The position numbers were made by a program, and so were the translations under genes. DNA of 64,000 bases from Acidobacteriaceae bacterium. GTDB taxonomy: Bacteria; Acidobacteriota; Terriglobia; Terriglobales; Acidobacteriaceae. Below the pieces are notes generated by a model. The model had not been told where the DNA came from. It worked only from the letters and a program-made list of their open reading frames with translations, and did no database searches. The DNA is taken from the NCBI GenBank assembly GCA_903642235.1, contig CAHJWL010000001.1, positions 248,001-312,000 of the forward strand, given 5' to 3'. Positions 15,193-25,330 of the stretch are shown in pieces (position 1 is the stretch's first letter; every line of letters starts with the position of its first letter).

Positions 15193-16869
15193 ATGCCACA
15201 CGTCGTCCTCCGGAGCCTGATGCATCGCCGTCTGCTGCACGCCGCGATGCTGCTGCTGGTCACCGCGCCGCCGCTGTGTCTCGCCCGCCAGCTCCCATCG
15301 CTCCGCATTCCGCTGGAGCCGCTCGAGTTCCAGACCTTTCCCGAGCAGGTGCTCTCCTCCGGCGCATCCCTGGTGACGGTTCACTATGTGGATGCAAAGC
15401 ACCTCCTGCTGACCTTCAACCGCCGGCGCCTGATGCCGCGCATCCCGGACGCCCCGGAGACGGACGTCGATCGCAACATCGATGCCATCCTGCTCGATCT
15501 GGCCTCCGGAAAAGCCCTCGCGCGCACCTCCTGGCGTGTCCACGATCCCGGCCAGTACCTCTGGAGTCTTGGGAATGGAGCCTTTCTGCTGCGTCAGCGC
15601 GATGTGCTCACGGTCTTCCAGCCGCTTCAGGGCCATGCAGCGGGTGATGCCTTTGCGCAGCAGCCCTTCATCAAGAGCAACCGGCCCATCGGCTCCGTGC
15701 TGATCTCACCGGATGGCGATCTGGTCACGCTTGAGACCCTCGATCGCTCCCGCTTTCTTCCACCCGTGCGGAAGCCGAGTCCCGGAACCTCAACCTACGC
15801 CGCCGCAGCTGCCGCGGCCGCAAACGCCGGAGACGCCGCGGCCGAGCAGCCGGCCAGCCTCGTACAGATCGACTTCTTCCGCCTGCATCGCTCGGCAGAA
15901 GACAAACCGGACAAACAGCCCGGGCATGTTGTCCCAACCAAGGCAGGAACCGTCGCCGCCCGGAAGCTGGTTCTTCTGCCGATCGACTCCGCCGGCTACC
16001 TCTCTGTTCTCGACGAGGGCAACGCTCATTGGGCCTTCAACTTCAACGCCCACCAGGGCAAAGTCAACGAGCTCTCGCCCTTCGATTCGAGCTGCCATCC
16101 CATCCCTTTCCTTGTCAGCCGCAGCGAGTTCGTCGCCTTCGGCTGCCGCGGCGGCAAAGATCCGCGGGAGCTCGGCGGCTTCAATCTGCGCGGGGAAGAG
16201 ATGTGGGAGCAGACCTTTCCTGAGAGCTTCACCTCGCCGGCCTTCTCCTTCGCACCCGCCGCCGGTCGCTTCGCCCTCAGTCGCCTGACCACCAGCGTTC
16301 CGATCCCTGAGAATCAGGAGCCCGGCGGCCTGAACGCGCAAATGGTAACCGTCTACCAGACTGAGAGCGGCCGGCAGATCTTCTCGCTCAATTGCAACCC
16401 GCTCATGCGCGCGTCGGAAAATTTCGCCCTCTCGCCCACCGGCGAAGAGCTGGCCGTGCTGAATAACGGCGCAATCGAGATCTACACGCTGCCGCCGCCA
16501 AGCGGCAAGGATCGAGCCGCCATGCATCTCGCCGAAACCCTCATCCCCGAACGCTCGGAGGGCCCCATCCTTCTAGGTGGGCGCATGAACCGGACATCGA
16601 CCCCTGGCGCGCAGCAGCCTTCGGAGAGCAGTGCCAGCCCGGCCGCAATCCTGCCCACAACGCCCGCGCCTTCAGAGACCCCGGTGGGTGAGCCGACCGC
16701 AGTTCCTGTCGCGCAGAAAGCTCCCGCCGCGGCAGCACAGACGCAACTCGGCGACGCGCCGCCCGCCGAGGCCGGCGAACATCGCAAACCACCTACCCTC
16801 TACGCCCCTGGCGAATCACACGACACCCCCACGCCGCCACGCGATGCCCCGGCCCCAGCACCTCGCTAG
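15193..16869 (+). CDS. Secreted propeller-like protein of unknown function
   Basis: 558 residues from the ATG at 15193 (ATG 15220 is an alternative start before the hydrophobic core). Signal peptide through about residue 33. The middle consists of repeated beta-rich blades (for example PIGSVLISPDGDLVTLE and ENFALSPTGEELAVLNNG), suggesting a beta-propeller. The last 100 residues are Pro/Ala/Thr-rich and probably disordered. No catalytic motif is visible. Secreted or periplasmic. The start region lies close to the divergent M13 peptidase gene, so the 149-base gap must hold both promoters. Confidence 0.65.
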   Translation: MPHVVLRSLMHRRLLHAAMLLLVTAPPLCLARQLPSLRIPLEPLEFQTFPEQVLSSGASLVTVHYVDAKHLLLTFNRRRLMPRIPDAPETDVDRNIDAILLDLASGKALARTSWRVHDPGQYLWSLGNGAFLLRQRDVLTVFQPLQGHAAGDAFAQQPFIKSNRPIGSVLISPDGDLVTLETLDRSRFLPPVRKPSPGTSTYAAAAAAAANAGDAAAEQPASLVQIDFFRLHRSAEDKPDKQPGHVVPTKAGTVAARKLVLLPIDSAGYLSVLDEGNAHWAFNFNAHQGKVNELSPFDSSCHPIPFLVSRSEFVAFGCRGGKDPRELGGFNLRGEEMWEQTFPESFTSPAFSFAPAAGRFALSRLTTSVPIPENQEPGGLNAQMVTVYQTESGRQIFSLNCNPLMRASENFALSPTGEELAVLNNGAIEIYTLPPPSGKDRAAMHLAETLIPERSEGPILLGGRMNRTSTPGAQQPSESSASPAAILPTTPAPSETPVGEPTAVPVAQKAPAAAAQTQLGDAPPAEAGEHRKPPTLYAPGESHDTPTPPRDAPAPAPR

Positions 16870-16879
16870 CTCATATTTA

Positions 16880-16906
16880 GTTTGTCATCCCGAAGGGATC
16901 TGCTGG
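16880..16906 (+). repeat. Dispersed repeat variant (ATCCCGAAGGGAT core)
   Basis: GTTTGTCATCCCGAAGGGAT followed by CTGCTGG. Same orientation as the other copies, with GAA instead of GTA in the loop. It lies 11 bases after the propeller-like gene. Confidence 0.75.
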
Positions 16907-17018
16907 TATCCCCACCAGGGTGACCGAAACCCGAGCTTATTGTTCTGACCCTGGGTTTGCCGAAGGAAGTGCATCCCTGCACCGTGCTTCGGTCTCTACA
17001 GCGCCCGAAGTCACTCCT

Positions 17019-17052
17019 AAAACAAAAAGGCCACTGCGCATGCAGTGGCCTT
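17019..17052 (-). terminator. Rho-independent terminator of rpsT
   Basis: Arms AAGGCCACTGC (17027-17037) and GCAGTGGCCTT (17042-17052) form a perfect 11-bp stem. On the minus strand it is followed by a T-run (complement of AAAACAAAAA at 17019-17028). It sits 18 bases beyond the rpsT stop. Confidence 0.9.
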
Positions 17053-17069
17053 CCCGGCAAAACAAATCC

Positions 17070-17348
17070 TTACGCCGCCTTCGGGGTCGCCAGGGCCTTT
17101 ACGCGCGCATTCAGTCGGCTCTTGTAGCGGCTGGCGGTGTTCTTGTGCAACACGCCCTTCTGCACGCTCTTATCGAGCACCGAAGCTGTCGCGCGGAAGT
17201 GCGTCATGGCTTCCTGGTGGTCGCCCTTCAGGATCGACTCCCGCAGCAGCCGCAGTATGCCACGCAGCTTGGAGCGGTTTGACCGGTTCACTGCAGTCTT
17301 GACCTCGGTCTGCCGGGCGCGCTTCAACGACGAAACATGATTTGCCAT
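17070..17348 (-). CDS. rpsT: Small ribosomal subunit protein bS20
   Basis: 92 residues, Lys/Arg/Ala-rich, beginning [20 protein letters not shown] with the family's helical pattern ([13 protein letters not shown]) and the conserved [15 protein letters not shown] near the C-terminus. It binds 16S rRNA in the 30S subunit. Normal length. Stand-alone gene with its own strong terminator. Confidence 0.96.
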   Translation of the reverse strand: MANHVSSLKRARQTEVKTAVNRSNRSKLRGILRLLRESILKGDHQEAMTHFRATASVLDKSVQKGVLHKNTASRYKSRLNARVKALATPKAA

Positions 17349-17775
17349 TCTCTGAACTCTCTCTGATCCCGATGTCGGGGTCCACGCTCAACGCGCTTGA
17401 ATCTCTGTGCGGTGGGAGACAGGCTCTTCGAGCAGCGCCCGCCGGGAGTCCGCTGAGCACACCGCAGCCCAGTCAGGAACACCATCTCGCAACAGTCTCT
17501 AAGTGTATGAGAGTCCTCGTCCGCGGTCAACTGCGCGCCTTCCCTGCGTCGCCTCAAAATCTTCACAGAATCAGGCTTGACGTCTCCCGGGCCTGCGTCT
17601 AATCTTCAGCCATATTTGGCCTACGATTGGCACTTCTCGTACGTCCGGTTCTCCATCCCTTCCGCCCTTCAGCGGTTTGTGGATCCCGAGCCTTTCCCCG
17701 CCGCCCGCTCCGCTCCGTTCTTCAATTTAATGCATCAAAAACCCACGTCTCGACTGACGGAGGACACCCTACCCC
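17349..17775. other. Intergenic region between rpsT and phoH
   Basis: 427 bases between divergent genes. It contains a good promoter candidate for phoH (listed separately) and presumably the rpsT promoter on the minus strand, which I could not pick out. No gene or RNA recognised. Confidence 0.6.
17577..17605 (+). promoter_or_regulatory. Sigma-70-type promoter candidate for phoH
   Basis: TTGACG (17577-17582), a 17-base spacer, and TAATCT (17600-17605). Near-consensus boxes at ideal spacing; they would give a leader of about 165 bases before phoH. Confidence 0.55.
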
Positions 17776-18819
17776 TTGATTAAATCTGTCATCACGATCG
17801 GATCCGGTATCGAACCTCTCTATGGCACCCGCGATGAGAACCTCCGGTTGCTCGAAGACAGCCTCCACGTCACCATCGACCTGCGATCCGACGGTATCCA
17901 CGTCTCCGGTGACCCTGTCGCGGTCGGGCGCGTGCAGCAGATCTTTGCCGACTTCGAAACGCTCCGGAAATCTGGTCACACCCTGCACAACGGTGAGCTG
18001 CACAGCTTGCTCAAGCTGGTTGTCGCTGACCCCGCCGCCACCCTCCGTTCGCTGGTCGACTCCGGCAAGCAGCGCTCCGCTGGTGTTAAACGTATGGTCC
18101 AGCCGCGCAGCCCGAACCAGCGCAAGTACGTCGAGGCCATCGAGTCTTCCGACATGACCTTTGGCCTCGGCCCCGCCGGAACCGGCAAGACCTACCTCGC
18201 GGTCGCCATGGGCGTCTCCGCTCTGATGGCGAAAAAGGTCTCCCGCATCATCCTCGTCCGGCCCGCGGTTGAAGCCGGTGAGCGCCTCGGCTTCCTCCCC
18301 GGCTCCTTGCAGGAGAAGGTCGATCCCTACCTCCGCCCGCTCTACGACGCTCTGTATGACCTGCTCGACCAGGAGAAAGTCGACAAGCTGCTTGAACGCA
18401 ACGTGATCGAGGTCGCTCCGCTTGCCTTCATGCGCGGCCGCACCCTGTCCGACGCCTTCATCATCATGGACGAGGCCCAGAACACCACTATCGAGCAGAT
18501 GAAGATGTTCGTTACCCGCCTTGGCAACAACTCCAAGGCCGTCATCACCGGCGATCTTACCCAGACCGATCTGCCGAACCCGAAAAAGTCCGGCCTGCTT
18601 GATGCGCTGCGCGTCCTCGATGGTGTCGAAGGTATCCACTTCTGTCACTTCGACGATGTGGACGTCGTTCGCCATCACCTTGTGCAGCGGATCGTCCGGG
18701 CCTACGACAACTACGGCCGCGCCCATCAGCAGGAGCTGCCCATGCCGCTCGAGGCAGCGCCGCACGAGTCAGTTCTCACCGCGAAACCGGCTCTCGCCAC
18801 CGCCGCAAAGCCACAGTAA
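17776..18819 (+). CDS. PhoH-family ATPase
   Basis: 347 residues from a TTG at 17776, with a GGAGGA site about 12 bases upstream; no ATG fits the conserved N-terminus. An N-terminal KH-like/PhoH domain (residues 1-110) precedes the ATPase core. Walker A is GPAGTGKT (about residue 135); [18 protein letters not shown] is diagnostic; Walker B is [10 protein letters not shown]; sensor region is [10 protein letters not shown]. PhoH/YbeZ proteins are RNA-linked ATPases working with YbeY in rRNA maturation. The nearby ybeY and CorC-type genes make the usual phoH-ybeY-corC set, here with two small genes inserted. Confidence 0.92.
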   Translation: MIKSVITIGSGIEPLYGTRDENLRLLEDSLHVTIDLRSDGIHVSGDPVAVGRVQQIFADFETLRKSGHTLHNGELHSLLKLVVADPAATLRSLVDSGKQRSAGVKRMVQPRSPNQRKYVEAIESSDMTFGLGPAGTGKTYLAVAMGVSALMAKKVSRIILVRPAVEAGERLGFLPGSLQEKVDPYLRPLYDALYDLLDQEKVDKLLERNVIEVAPLAFMRGRTLSDAFIIMDEAQNTTIEQMKMFVTRLGNNSKAVITGDLTQTDLPNPKKSGLLDALRVLDGVEGIHFCHFDDVDVVRHHLVQRIVRAYDNYGRAHQQELPMPLEAAPHESVLTAKPALATAAKPQ

Positions 18820-18831
18820 GCTCGCAGTCTG

Positions 18832-18859
18832 GCATGGGCGTCGCGCCGGTCGCCCATGC
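18832..18859. other. Hairpin after phoH
   Basis: Arms GCATGGGCG and CGCCCATGC (perfect 9 bp, 10-base loop) lie 12 bases after the phoH stop, with no T-run. Possibly a processing or attenuation structure before the 66-residue gene. Confidence 0.45.
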
Positions 18860-18883
18860 TAAGCTGCCCCCAGTGAGGTCTCT

Positions 18884-19084
18884 ATGAGCACCGCAAACTT
18901 TTCGCCCGAGGTCGTCTCCAAGCTGCAGATTCTGCAAGAAAAGCTCGGCGCCTATGATCTCGAAACCGCTTTGGAGAAGAGCCTGAACATCGCAAACTTT
19001 GTTGCGGATACGGTTCACGATCAGAGCAGCAAGCTCCTCGTCGAACGCGATGGAAAGTTCACGGAGCTCAAGGAAATTGCTTGA
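18884..19084 (+). CDS. Small conserved-looking protein, unknown (66 aa)
   Basis: 66 residues with a GAGGT site before the ATG. Helical, charged (SPEVVSKLQILQEKLGAYD, then LETALEKSLNIANFVADTV). The pattern could be a ribbon-helix-helix-like or small helical bundle, but I do not recognise it. The stop codon overlaps the ATG of the next gene (TGATG), so the pair is translationally coupled. Lies within the phoH-ybeY transcript. Confidence 0.6.
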   Translation: MSTANFSPEVVSKLQILQEKLGAYDLETALEKSLNIANFVADTVHDQSSKLLVERDGKFTELKEIA

Positions 19085-19344
19085 TGCCTGATCCCTTCTC
19101 CTCCAATCCCTTCCACACCGGAAACTACGATCCGGACCGGGCGCGTGAAGGTGTTCGAGGAACAGTCGCCATCATCGCCATCGTGATGTTTCTTGCCGTC
19201 GTTATTGCCTATCTCAGCTTCGCCGCAAACTCCCTCGACACCACCTGGGTCCGGGTCAAAGATGCCATGCAAGCTATTCTGCCGGCCGTCACCTCCGTCC
19301 TTGGAACCGTTCTGGGCTTCTACTTCGGCAGTCAGAGAAGCTGA
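19084..19344 (+). CDS. Small membrane protein, unknown (86 aa)
   Basis: 86 residues from the ATG at 19084, overlapping the previous stop. Pro/Asn-rich N-terminus, a strong membrane helix (AIIAIVMFLAVVIAYLSFA), then a second, shorter hydrophobic segment (LPAVTSVLGTVLGFYFGSQ). The glycine-rich second segment resembles small membrane or holin-like proteins, with no confident family. Coupled to the 66-residue gene; 122 bases before ybeY. Confidence 0.6.
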   Translation: MPDPFSSNPFHTGNYDPDRAREGVRGTVAIIAIVMFLAVVIAYLSFAANSLDTTWVRVKDAMQAILPAVTSVLGTVLGFYFGSQRS

Positions 19345-19466
19345 TCAACATGGCACCTGATCCCGTCCACCCTGTTCTGTTCAGCACTTCTAGCCTGCGA
19401 TTCTGTTTCGTCTTTCCGGCATCCAGGTTGCCGGCAAACAGGGAGTAGGAGCCACCCGTCTCTCCG

Positions 19467-19988
19467 ATGATCACCATCGACCCTCCAGGTAGCGCCGACA
19501 CCGCTCTCCTCCCGCTCTCCAGGCCCTCCCTGACGCGCTTTCTCCGCCGCGCCCGCTCGCTCGCCGGCATCTCTGCCGGGGTCTCCGTCCTGCTTACGAC
19601 TGACGCCGAACTGAAGCGCCTTAACCGCACCTTCCGCCGCAAGAACAAGCCGACCGACGTCCTCAGCTTTCCCGCCGCGCCCGTTCCTGGTCTTCCTCCA
19701 GACCAGCAGCAGGCCGGCGATCTTGCCATCTCGCTCGAAACAGCGATGCGTCAGGCGGGGCAGTTCAATCATCCACTTCAGCAGGAGATCAAGATCCTCA
19801 TCCTTCACGGCCTGCTGCATCTCTCCGGCCTCGATCATGAGACTGATGCGGGGGAGATGGCCGCCCGCGAACTCGCACTGCGCACGCAGCTGCGGCTGCC
19901 GAACAGCCTGATCGACCGCACTCTCACAGCACGCCGAACGCCGCCCCGACAGAAAGCCGCAAAGGCCCCCGGGCGGTCCACCCGATGA
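19467..19988 (+). CDS. ybeY: Endoribonuclease YbeY
   Basis: 173 residues. The zinc-binding signature HGLLHLSGLDHE (about residues 113-124) matches the UPF0054 HGxLHLxGxDH motif, and LNRTFRRKNKPTDVLSFP is also diagnostic. YbeY is a single-strand-specific RNase needed for 16S 3' maturation and ribosome quality control. It carries a C-terminal basic extension of about 25 residues beyond the usual end. The stop overlaps the start of the following gene (ATGA), implying coupling. Confidence 0.95.
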   Translation: MITIDPPGSADTALLPLSRPSLTRFLRRARSLAGISAGVSVLLTTDAELKRLNRTFRRKNKPTDVLSFPAAPVPGLPPDQQQAGDLAISLETAMRQAGQFNHPLQQEIKILILHGLLHLSGLDHETDAGEMAARELALRTQLRLPNSLIDRTLTARRTPPRQKAAKAPGRSTR

Positions 19989-21427
19989 GTCTCCCTTACC
20001 TCCTTTCGCTCGCCGCGCTGCTGTTTGTTCTCACGCTGGCGGCCTATGTCGATCGGATCTACTCCGAGATGGGCAAGTTCCTCGCACGCGAGTACCAGGA
20101 CAACATCGATTCCTGGGAGCAGCTGATGGAGCCTCGCCTGCGTCTCGGCCGCGAGTCGATCGCGCTCTCCGCCTCCATCCTTCGCCAGCTCTCGCTCGCC
20201 GGGATCGCTCTCCTCTTCGGCGTCACTCTCTACACGCTCGATCCAGCGCAGCACCTGCTGCTCGCCCCCAGGCTCTCGCAGGTCGCACGCTCCCTCGCCG
20301 AACTGATCCTGCTCCTGCTTATCTTCGATCGCCTGATCCCGCAGATCTTGTTCACCCGGACGCAGGGCAGCTGGGTCACTCGCCTGCGCTATCTCTTCTT
20401 TGCACTCTTCTATGTGGTGCAACCGATCGTGCTCGCTCTCGGTCTGCTGCTCTCGATCGCCGCCCTGGCCGAACCGGAAGACCAGACTGACTCCGAGCAC
20501 CCATCCGAGGCGATGGACGCTCTGCTGGAGGCCGGCGAAGAAGAGGGCATCCTCGAGGAGTCCGACCGCGAACTCGTCCGTTCAGTCGTCGAGTTTGGCG
20601 ACAAGCTTGTCCGCGAGGTGATGACGCCGCGGCCTGAGATCTTCGCCGTCTCGGGCTCGTTGACACTCGAGCAGTTCACCGCTGCCATTCAGGAGCACGC
20701 CTTTTCCCGTGTGCCCGTTTACGCCGCCACCCTCGACGACATCATCGGTCTCGCCTTTGCGCACGACCTCCTGCAGGTGCTCGATACCGACGCCCACCGG
20801 CGTACAGTCGCCGAGATTGCACGACCCGCCACCTTTGTGCCCGAGACCAAAAACGTAGCGGACCTGCTGCGCGAGATGCAACGGGAGAAGCAGCACATGC
20901 GCCTCGTCATCGACGAGTACGGCGGCATTGCCGGCCTTGTCACCATCGAGGATCTGCTTGAAGCCATCGTCGGTGAGATCGACGACGAGCACGACACACC
21001 GGAGGACCAGGATCTGGCCACGGTCGCCCAGGACGGCTCGGTCGTCGTCAGCGGCACTTTCGAGATTCCGCGTCTGCGCGATCTGCTGCTCGAGCAGCTG
21101 CGAGCCTCCACACCGCGGTCCGACCCAAATACGCTCCTTCAGGCAGGAGAGCCCGCGCAGCTCGCATCTGCCTCAAATGCCGTTGATTCTCCGTCCGAGA
21201 CCGATGTGCTTCCGTCCGACGATCCCCGGGAAGATGTGATCCAGCGCCTGGGTGATGGCTACGAGGCAACCACGCTGGGCGGCCTCGTCTCCGAGATGGC
21301 CGGCCACATCCCGCATCCCGGTGAGGTCGTCGAAGAGCATGGCCTGCGCTTCCAGGTTCTGGCCGCCACAGAACGCCGCATCGATCGTCTTCGCGTCACG
21401 CTGGCCGAGATCTCCGAAGCCGAGTAG
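19985..21427 (+). CDS. HlyC/CorC-family (CBS-domain) membrane protein
   Basis: 480 residues. The N-terminal third is membrane-embedded (about four helices, including [16 protein letters not shown] and [16 protein letters not shown]), as in DUF21/CNNM-like domains although divergent. Two CBS motifs follow ([13 protein letters not shown] and [17 protein letters not shown]), then a C-terminal CorC_HlyC transporter-associated domain ([17 protein letters not shown]). Family members are linked to Mg/Co homeostasis. A loop of about 60 residues before the last domain is unusually long. Coupled to ybeY. Confidence 0.88.
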   Translation: MSLPYLLSLAALLFVLTLAAYVDRIYSEMGKFLAREYQDNIDSWEQLMEPRLRLGRESIALSASILRQLSLAGIALLFGVTLYTLDPAQHLLLAPRLSQVARSLAELILLLLIFDRLIPQILFTRTQGSWVTRLRYLFFALFYVVQPIVLALGLLLSIAALAEPEDQTDSEHPSEAMDALLEAGEEEGILEESDRELVRSVVEFGDKLVREVMTPRPEIFAVSGSLTLEQFTAAIQEHAFSRVPVYAATLDDIIGLAFAHDLLQVLDTDAHRRTVAEIARPATFVPETKNVADLLREMQREKQHMRLVIDEYGGIAGLVTIEDLLEAIVGEIDDEHDTPEDQDLATVAQDGSVVVSGTFEIPRLRDLLLEQLRASTPRSDPNTLLQAGEPAQLASASNAVDSPSETDVLPSDDPREDVIQRLGDGYEATTLGGLVSEMAGHIPHPGEVVEEHGLRFQVLAATERRIDRLRVTLAEISEAE

Positions 21428-21518
21428 CCACCCCGCCGCACCGGGCGCTCCTCCGATTCTTCCATTTCGCCTTCCTGTTTCGCTTCTCCTGTTTTGCCTT
21501 CCTGTTTCGCTCTCACGC

Positions 21519-21556
21519 CTTTTGTTGTCATCCCGTAGGGATCTGCTTCTCCGCCG
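21519..21556 (+). repeat. Dispersed repeat copy, intergenic
   Basis: CTTTTGTTGTCATCCCGTAG followed by GGATCTGCTTCTCC. Lies between the convergent CorC-type gene and mreB. The preceding 60 bases are a pyrimidine-rich tract with CCTGTTTCGC and CCTGTTTTGC units. Confidence 0.85.
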
Positions 21557-21576
21557 GGAACCCCGAACCAATCACT

Positions 21577-22641
21577 CTAGTCGATCGAGATCTTTCGCAG
21601 CAGCTTGAAGTTGTTCAGCATCTGCCCCGTGCCCAGCACGACGCTCGCCAGAGGGTCATCGGCAATCGACACCGGCAGCCCCGTCTCTTCACGAATCCGC
21701 TTGTCGAGATTTTTGATCAGCGCGCCTCCCCCCGTCAGCACAATCCCCCGGTCGGAGATGTCCGCCGAGAGCTCGGGCGGTGTCCGTTCGAGCGCCACCC
21801 GGATCGCGTTGATAATCGTCGCGATCGACTCACCCAGCGCCTCGCGAATCTCCGAGTCCTCAATCGTAATCGTCTTCGGCACGCCCTCGATCAGGTTGCG
21901 GCCCTTGACCTCCATGGTCAGCGGCCGGTCCAGCGGATACGCGCTTCCCAGCTCGATCTTGATCTGCTCCGCCGTCCGCTCGCCGATCAGCAGGTTGTAC
22001 TTTCGCTTCAGGTATGTCGAAACTGCCTCATCCATCTGGTTGCCGGCCATCCGCACCGACCGCGAGTACACAATACCCGCCAGCGAGATCACCGCGATGT
22101 CCGTCGTTCCGCCGCCGATATCGACCACCATGTTGCCGCCCGCCTCGGTGATCGGCAGACCCGCTCCGATCGCCGCGACCATCGCCTGCTCGACCAGATG
22201 AACCTCACTCGCCTTCGCACGGTAGGCCGAATCCATCACAGCCCGCTTCTCCACCTGCGTAATCTCGCTCGGCACTCCGATCACGATCCGCGGATGCACC
22301 ATCATCTTGCGGTTGTGCGCCTTGTGGATGAAGTAGTTCAGCATCTTCTCGGTGTGCTTGAAGTCGGCGATCACGCCGTCCTTCATCGGCTTGATCGCGA
22401 TGATGTTGCCGGGCGTGCGCCCCAGCATGTCCTTCGCCTCTTTGCCGACGGCCTCGACTTCGTTCGTATTGCGGTTAACCGCAATAATGGAGGGCTCATT
22501 GACAATGATGCCCTTGCCCGCCGCAAAGACGAGCGTGTTGGCCGTTCCCAGGTCGATCGCCAGATCGCTGGAAAACAGGCTGAAGAGCGACCGCATGTTG
22601 TGGATGCGGCTATAGCGGGTCTGGAAGCCGTTGGAAGACAT
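21577..22641 (-). CDS. mreB: Rod shape-determining protein MreB
   Basis: 354 residues from 22641; the canonical MreB start (MRSLFSLFSSDLAIDLGTAN) would be the ATG at 22596, giving 339 residues. Actin-fold phosphate motifs are DLAIDLGTANTLV, VVDIGGGTTDIAVI and VLTGGGALI. MreB filaments on the inner membrane guide elongation-phase wall synthesis. Unusually for many bacteria it is not adjacent to mreC, mreD and mrdA, which lie about 19 kb away in this window. Confidence 0.95.
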   Translation of the reverse strand: MSSNGFQTRYSRIHNMRSLFSLFSSDLAIDLGTANTLVFAAGKGIIVNEPSIIAVNRNTNEVEAVGKEAKDMLGRTPGNIIAIKPMKDGVIADFKHTEKMLNYFIHKAHNRKMMVHPRIVIGVPSEITQVEKRAVMDSAYRAKASEVHLVEQAMVAAIGAGLPITEAGGNMVVDIGGGTTDIAVISLAGIVYSRSVRMAGNQMDEAVSTYLKRKYNLLIGERTAEQIKIELGSAYPLDRPLTMEVKGRNLIEGVPKTITIEDSEIREALGESIATIINAIRVALERTPPELSADISDRGIVLTGGGALIKNLDKRIREETGLPVSIADDPLASVVLGTGQMLNNFKLLRKISID

Positions 22642-22680
22642 GAAAGCGGGGAGATCCTCGTCTGTAGAAGGGGTTCAAAT

Positions 22681-24141
22681 TCAGTGTAAGCCCTGGCGCA
22701 TCCCTTGTGATCCTTCAGGCTCTGCCAGCATCCGGCAGAGCAGCAGAGCCGACGGATAGATCAGAACACTGACGTGGCGTGTGTACGCAAATCCCACGAC
22801 ATAGGGCAGCGCAACGGCTCCCACGATGAGCAGAAAAACAGCCGCCGCAGAGCGCCGGCCACCTCTCTCTCCGCCGCCGCGAAGCAGCGCCCGGAGTGAA
22901 AGCAGCAGCGCCGCCCAGAACAGCAGGCGAAACAGCACCAGGCCGCCTGTCTCCGCAACTTCCATCAACCCCGTCCGCGGCTTCGATCCCAGCTTCTCGA
23001 GCGAGAACAGAAGCACCTTCAGCTTGCGCCAAGCGCCGACGCCGGTCTCTCGTGGGTGCGTGCGGATAAACTGAACCGCGGCCCGCTGGTGATAGTCATT
23101 GAAGCTCCACTCATCCGCGAAGGTGTGTCCGCGGTTGAGCGCCGGGTCATACATGTCCAGCGTCTCCCCCGACCCCGGCGGATATCGTGCCAGGAACAGA
23201 GCGTTATTGCCCTTGTGCAGGTTCACGCCGTCTATGCTCGTTCCGAAGGTGTAGCGCCCCGCCGCATGGTGCTGCCAACCCGCCCAGCCACCTGCTGCCA
23301 GCAGCACCACTCCCACCGTGACTGCCGTCATCCCAGGTGCCGCGCGTCTGGCCTCTGCGACTTGGCTATCTGCCAGCCAAACCCACCGCCGCATCGGCCA
23401 CAGAAACGCAAGCGTCAGCACCAGCACAGCCGGCGCCATGGAGCTCTTCGCCAGATAGAGTCCTGCCGCTGATGCCGCAAACACCAGCACCCGCCGCCAG
23501 CTCACCCTAGCGGCCGGGCGGAACAGCACCAGTGCCGTCGCCAGCGCCAGCAGGCTGTAGGAGTAGCCCTCCTCCACCTGCAGATTCACCACATCCGCCA
23601 GAAATGCCGTCATCACAAAGGGGAGCAGCAGAAGCGTCAAACCCGTCATCCGTCGCCATCCTGCCAACGGCAGAGCCCTGATGGCAAGCAGGGCGGCGGC
23701 CTCAAGCGGAGCCAACAACAGCAGCAGCTTGAACAGCCCGACCCACAGAAATCGGTCTCCCACCAGCGCCGCGCCGAGCGCGATGGCAGCCGACGGCACC
23801 GGCATGCGCGCCGCGTGGAAGCAGATCGGGTTGCCGATCGTTCCCAGCCCCACAGAACACACCGTCAGCCCCTCGCCATGCAGGAGCGTCCTTGCCGTCG
23901 GCCCGACAAAGTTCGACAACGTAAACACAGAACCGTGGCGAAAGGCCCAGTTAAACGCCAGCATCGCGGCGAGCGAAAGCGACATGCTGATCGCCAGGTA
24001 CACCAGAAAGATCTGCCGCGTGTCTCCCAGCTCGCTGCCGCGCTCTTCTTTCGCTGTTCTCAAATCGAGCCCTGGCCCTTTCCGACTGCCTCCGAGCCTA
24101 CCCCAAGCCTCATCCGTCCTGCTTGGATTCCCCTCTCGCAA
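22681..24141 (-). CDS. Polytopic membrane protein (GT-C/PMT-like), unknown
   Basis: 486 residues; about 11 hydrophobic helices with a hydrophilic N-terminus of 40 residues. A longer soluble loop (about residues 320-390: HKGNNALFLARYPPGSGE, then FADEWSFNDYHQRAAVQFI) resembles the periplasmic region of GT-C glycosyltransferases and O-antigen-type membrane proteins. The segment THPRETGVGAWRKLKVLLF is also typical of such proteins. No catalytic motif that I can name. It is 39 bases upstream of mreB on the same strand. Confidence 0.6.
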   Translation of the reverse strand: MREGNPSRTDEAWGRLGGSRKGPGLDLRTAKEERGSELGDTRQIFLVYLAISMSLSLAAMLAFNWAFRHGSVFTLSNFVGPTARTLLHGEGLTVCSVGLGTIGNPICFHAARMPVPSAAIALGAALVGDRFLWVGLFKLLLLLAPLEAAALLAIRALPLAGWRRMTGLTLLLLPFVMTAFLADVVNLQVEEGYSYSLLALATALVLFRPAARVSWRRVLVFAASAAGLYLAKSSMAPAVLVLTLAFLWPMRRWVWLADSQVAEARRAAPGMTAVTVGVVLLAAGGWAGWQHHAAGRYTFGTSIDGVNLHKGNNALFLARYPPGSGETLDMYDPALNRGHTFADEWSFNDYHQRAAVQFIRTHPRETGVGAWRKLKVLLFSLEKLGSKPRTGLMEVAETGGLVLFRLLFWAALLLSLRALLRGGGERGGRRSAAAVFLLIVGAVALPYVVGFAYTRHVSVLIYPSALLLCRMLAEPEGSQGMRQGLH

Positions 24142-24183
24142 CCCGCCTCGCTACAATGAACTCTGCAAGGAGATTCAGCAGTT

Positions 24184-25296
24184 ATGATTATCGGCGTCCC
24201 CAGGGAAGTAAAGGATCACGAAAGTCGCGTAGGCGTTACGCCCGCGGGCGTCAAGGCACTTACCGAGGCCGGCCACACAGTCCTCGTCGAGCACAACGCC
24301 GGCCAACTCTCCGCTCTGCCCGACGATGACTACCAGTCCGCCGGGGCCGAGATCGTTGGCGGCTCCCCCGACATCTGGCGTCTCGCCAACATGGTCGTCA
24401 AGGTCAAGGAGCCCACCGAAAAGGAGTACCGCTACTTTCGCCCGGACCTCCTGCTCTTCACCTACCTCCACCTCGCCCCGCTCACTGATCTCACCAACGC
24501 CCTCGTCGACGGCAAGGTCACCGGCATCGCATATGAGACCGTCCGCGACCGCGCCAACACCCTCCCGCTGCTCACCCCCATGAGCGAGGTCGCCGGCCGC
24601 CTCTCGGTCCAGATCGGCGCGCAGTACCTCACCAAGGAGCACGGCGGCCGCGGTCTCCTGCTCGGCGGCGTTCCCGGCGTTCCGCCCGCCAGCGTCTGCG
24701 TCATCGGCGGCGGCATCGTCGGCACCAACGCCGCCAAAATGGCCCTCGGCATGGGCGCGAAGGTCACCATGCTCGACAACAACCTGAACCGCCTGCGCGA
24801 GATCGACGACATCTTCAACGGCCGCATCTTCACCGTCGCCTCAAACTCCTACAACGTCGCCGCCGCGACCGCCGAGGCCGACCTCGTCATCGGTGGCGTC
24901 CTCATCCCTGGCGCCGCCGCACCCAAGATCGTCACCCGCGCCATGGTCGACAGAATGAAGCGGGGTGCCGTCATCGTCGACGTTGCCATCGACCAGGGCG
25001 GCTGCATCGAAACCGCGCGCCCCACCACCCACACCGATCCCTCGTTTGAGGTTTCGGGCGTCATTCACTACTGCGTCACGAACATGCCTGCGGCCGTCCC
25101 CAACACCAGCACTCACGCTCTCACCAACGCCACCTTTCCCTACGTTCTCCGCCTCGCCAACCACGGCGCAAAGGCCGCCATAGAGAGTGATCCCGGCATC
25201 GCCGAGGGCGTCAACACCTACGCCGGCCACCTCACCTACGCCGCCGTCGCTCAGGCGCAGGGCCGGGACTGGAAACCCGTCGCAAACGTCCTCTAA
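24184..25296 (+). CDS. ald: Alanine dehydrogenase
   Basis: 370 residues, with an AAGGAG site before the ATG. The N-terminus is [20 protein letters not shown], the family signature; the substrate lysine lies in MVVKVKEPT and the catalytic His in FTYLHLAPL. The NAD-binding Rossmann motif is [33 protein letters not shown] completes the pattern. It catalyses reversible NAD-dependent oxidative deamination of alanine to pyruvate and ammonium. Stand-alone, divergent from the membrane protein gene. Confidence 0.96.
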   Translation: MIIGVPREVKDHESRVGVTPAGVKALTEAGHTVLVEHNAGQLSALPDDDYQSAGAEIVGGSPDIWRLANMVVKVKEPTEKEYRYFRPDLLLFTYLHLAPLTDLTNALVDGKVTGIAYETVRDRANTLPLLTPMSEVAGRLSVQIGAQYLTKEHGGRGLLLGGVPGVPPASVCVIGGGIVGTNAAKMALGMGAKVTMLDNNLNRLREIDDIFNGRIFTVASNSYNVAAATAEADLVIGGVLIPGAAAPKIVTRAMVDRMKRGAVIVDVAIDQGGCIETARPTTHTDPSFEVSGVIHYCVTNMPAAVPNTSTHALTNATFPYVLRLANHGAKAAIESDPGIAEGVNTYAGHLTYAAVAQAQGRDWKPVANVL

Positions 25297-25330
25297 CCGT
25301 CCTGTATGTGTCGTACCAGTGCAGCTGCTC

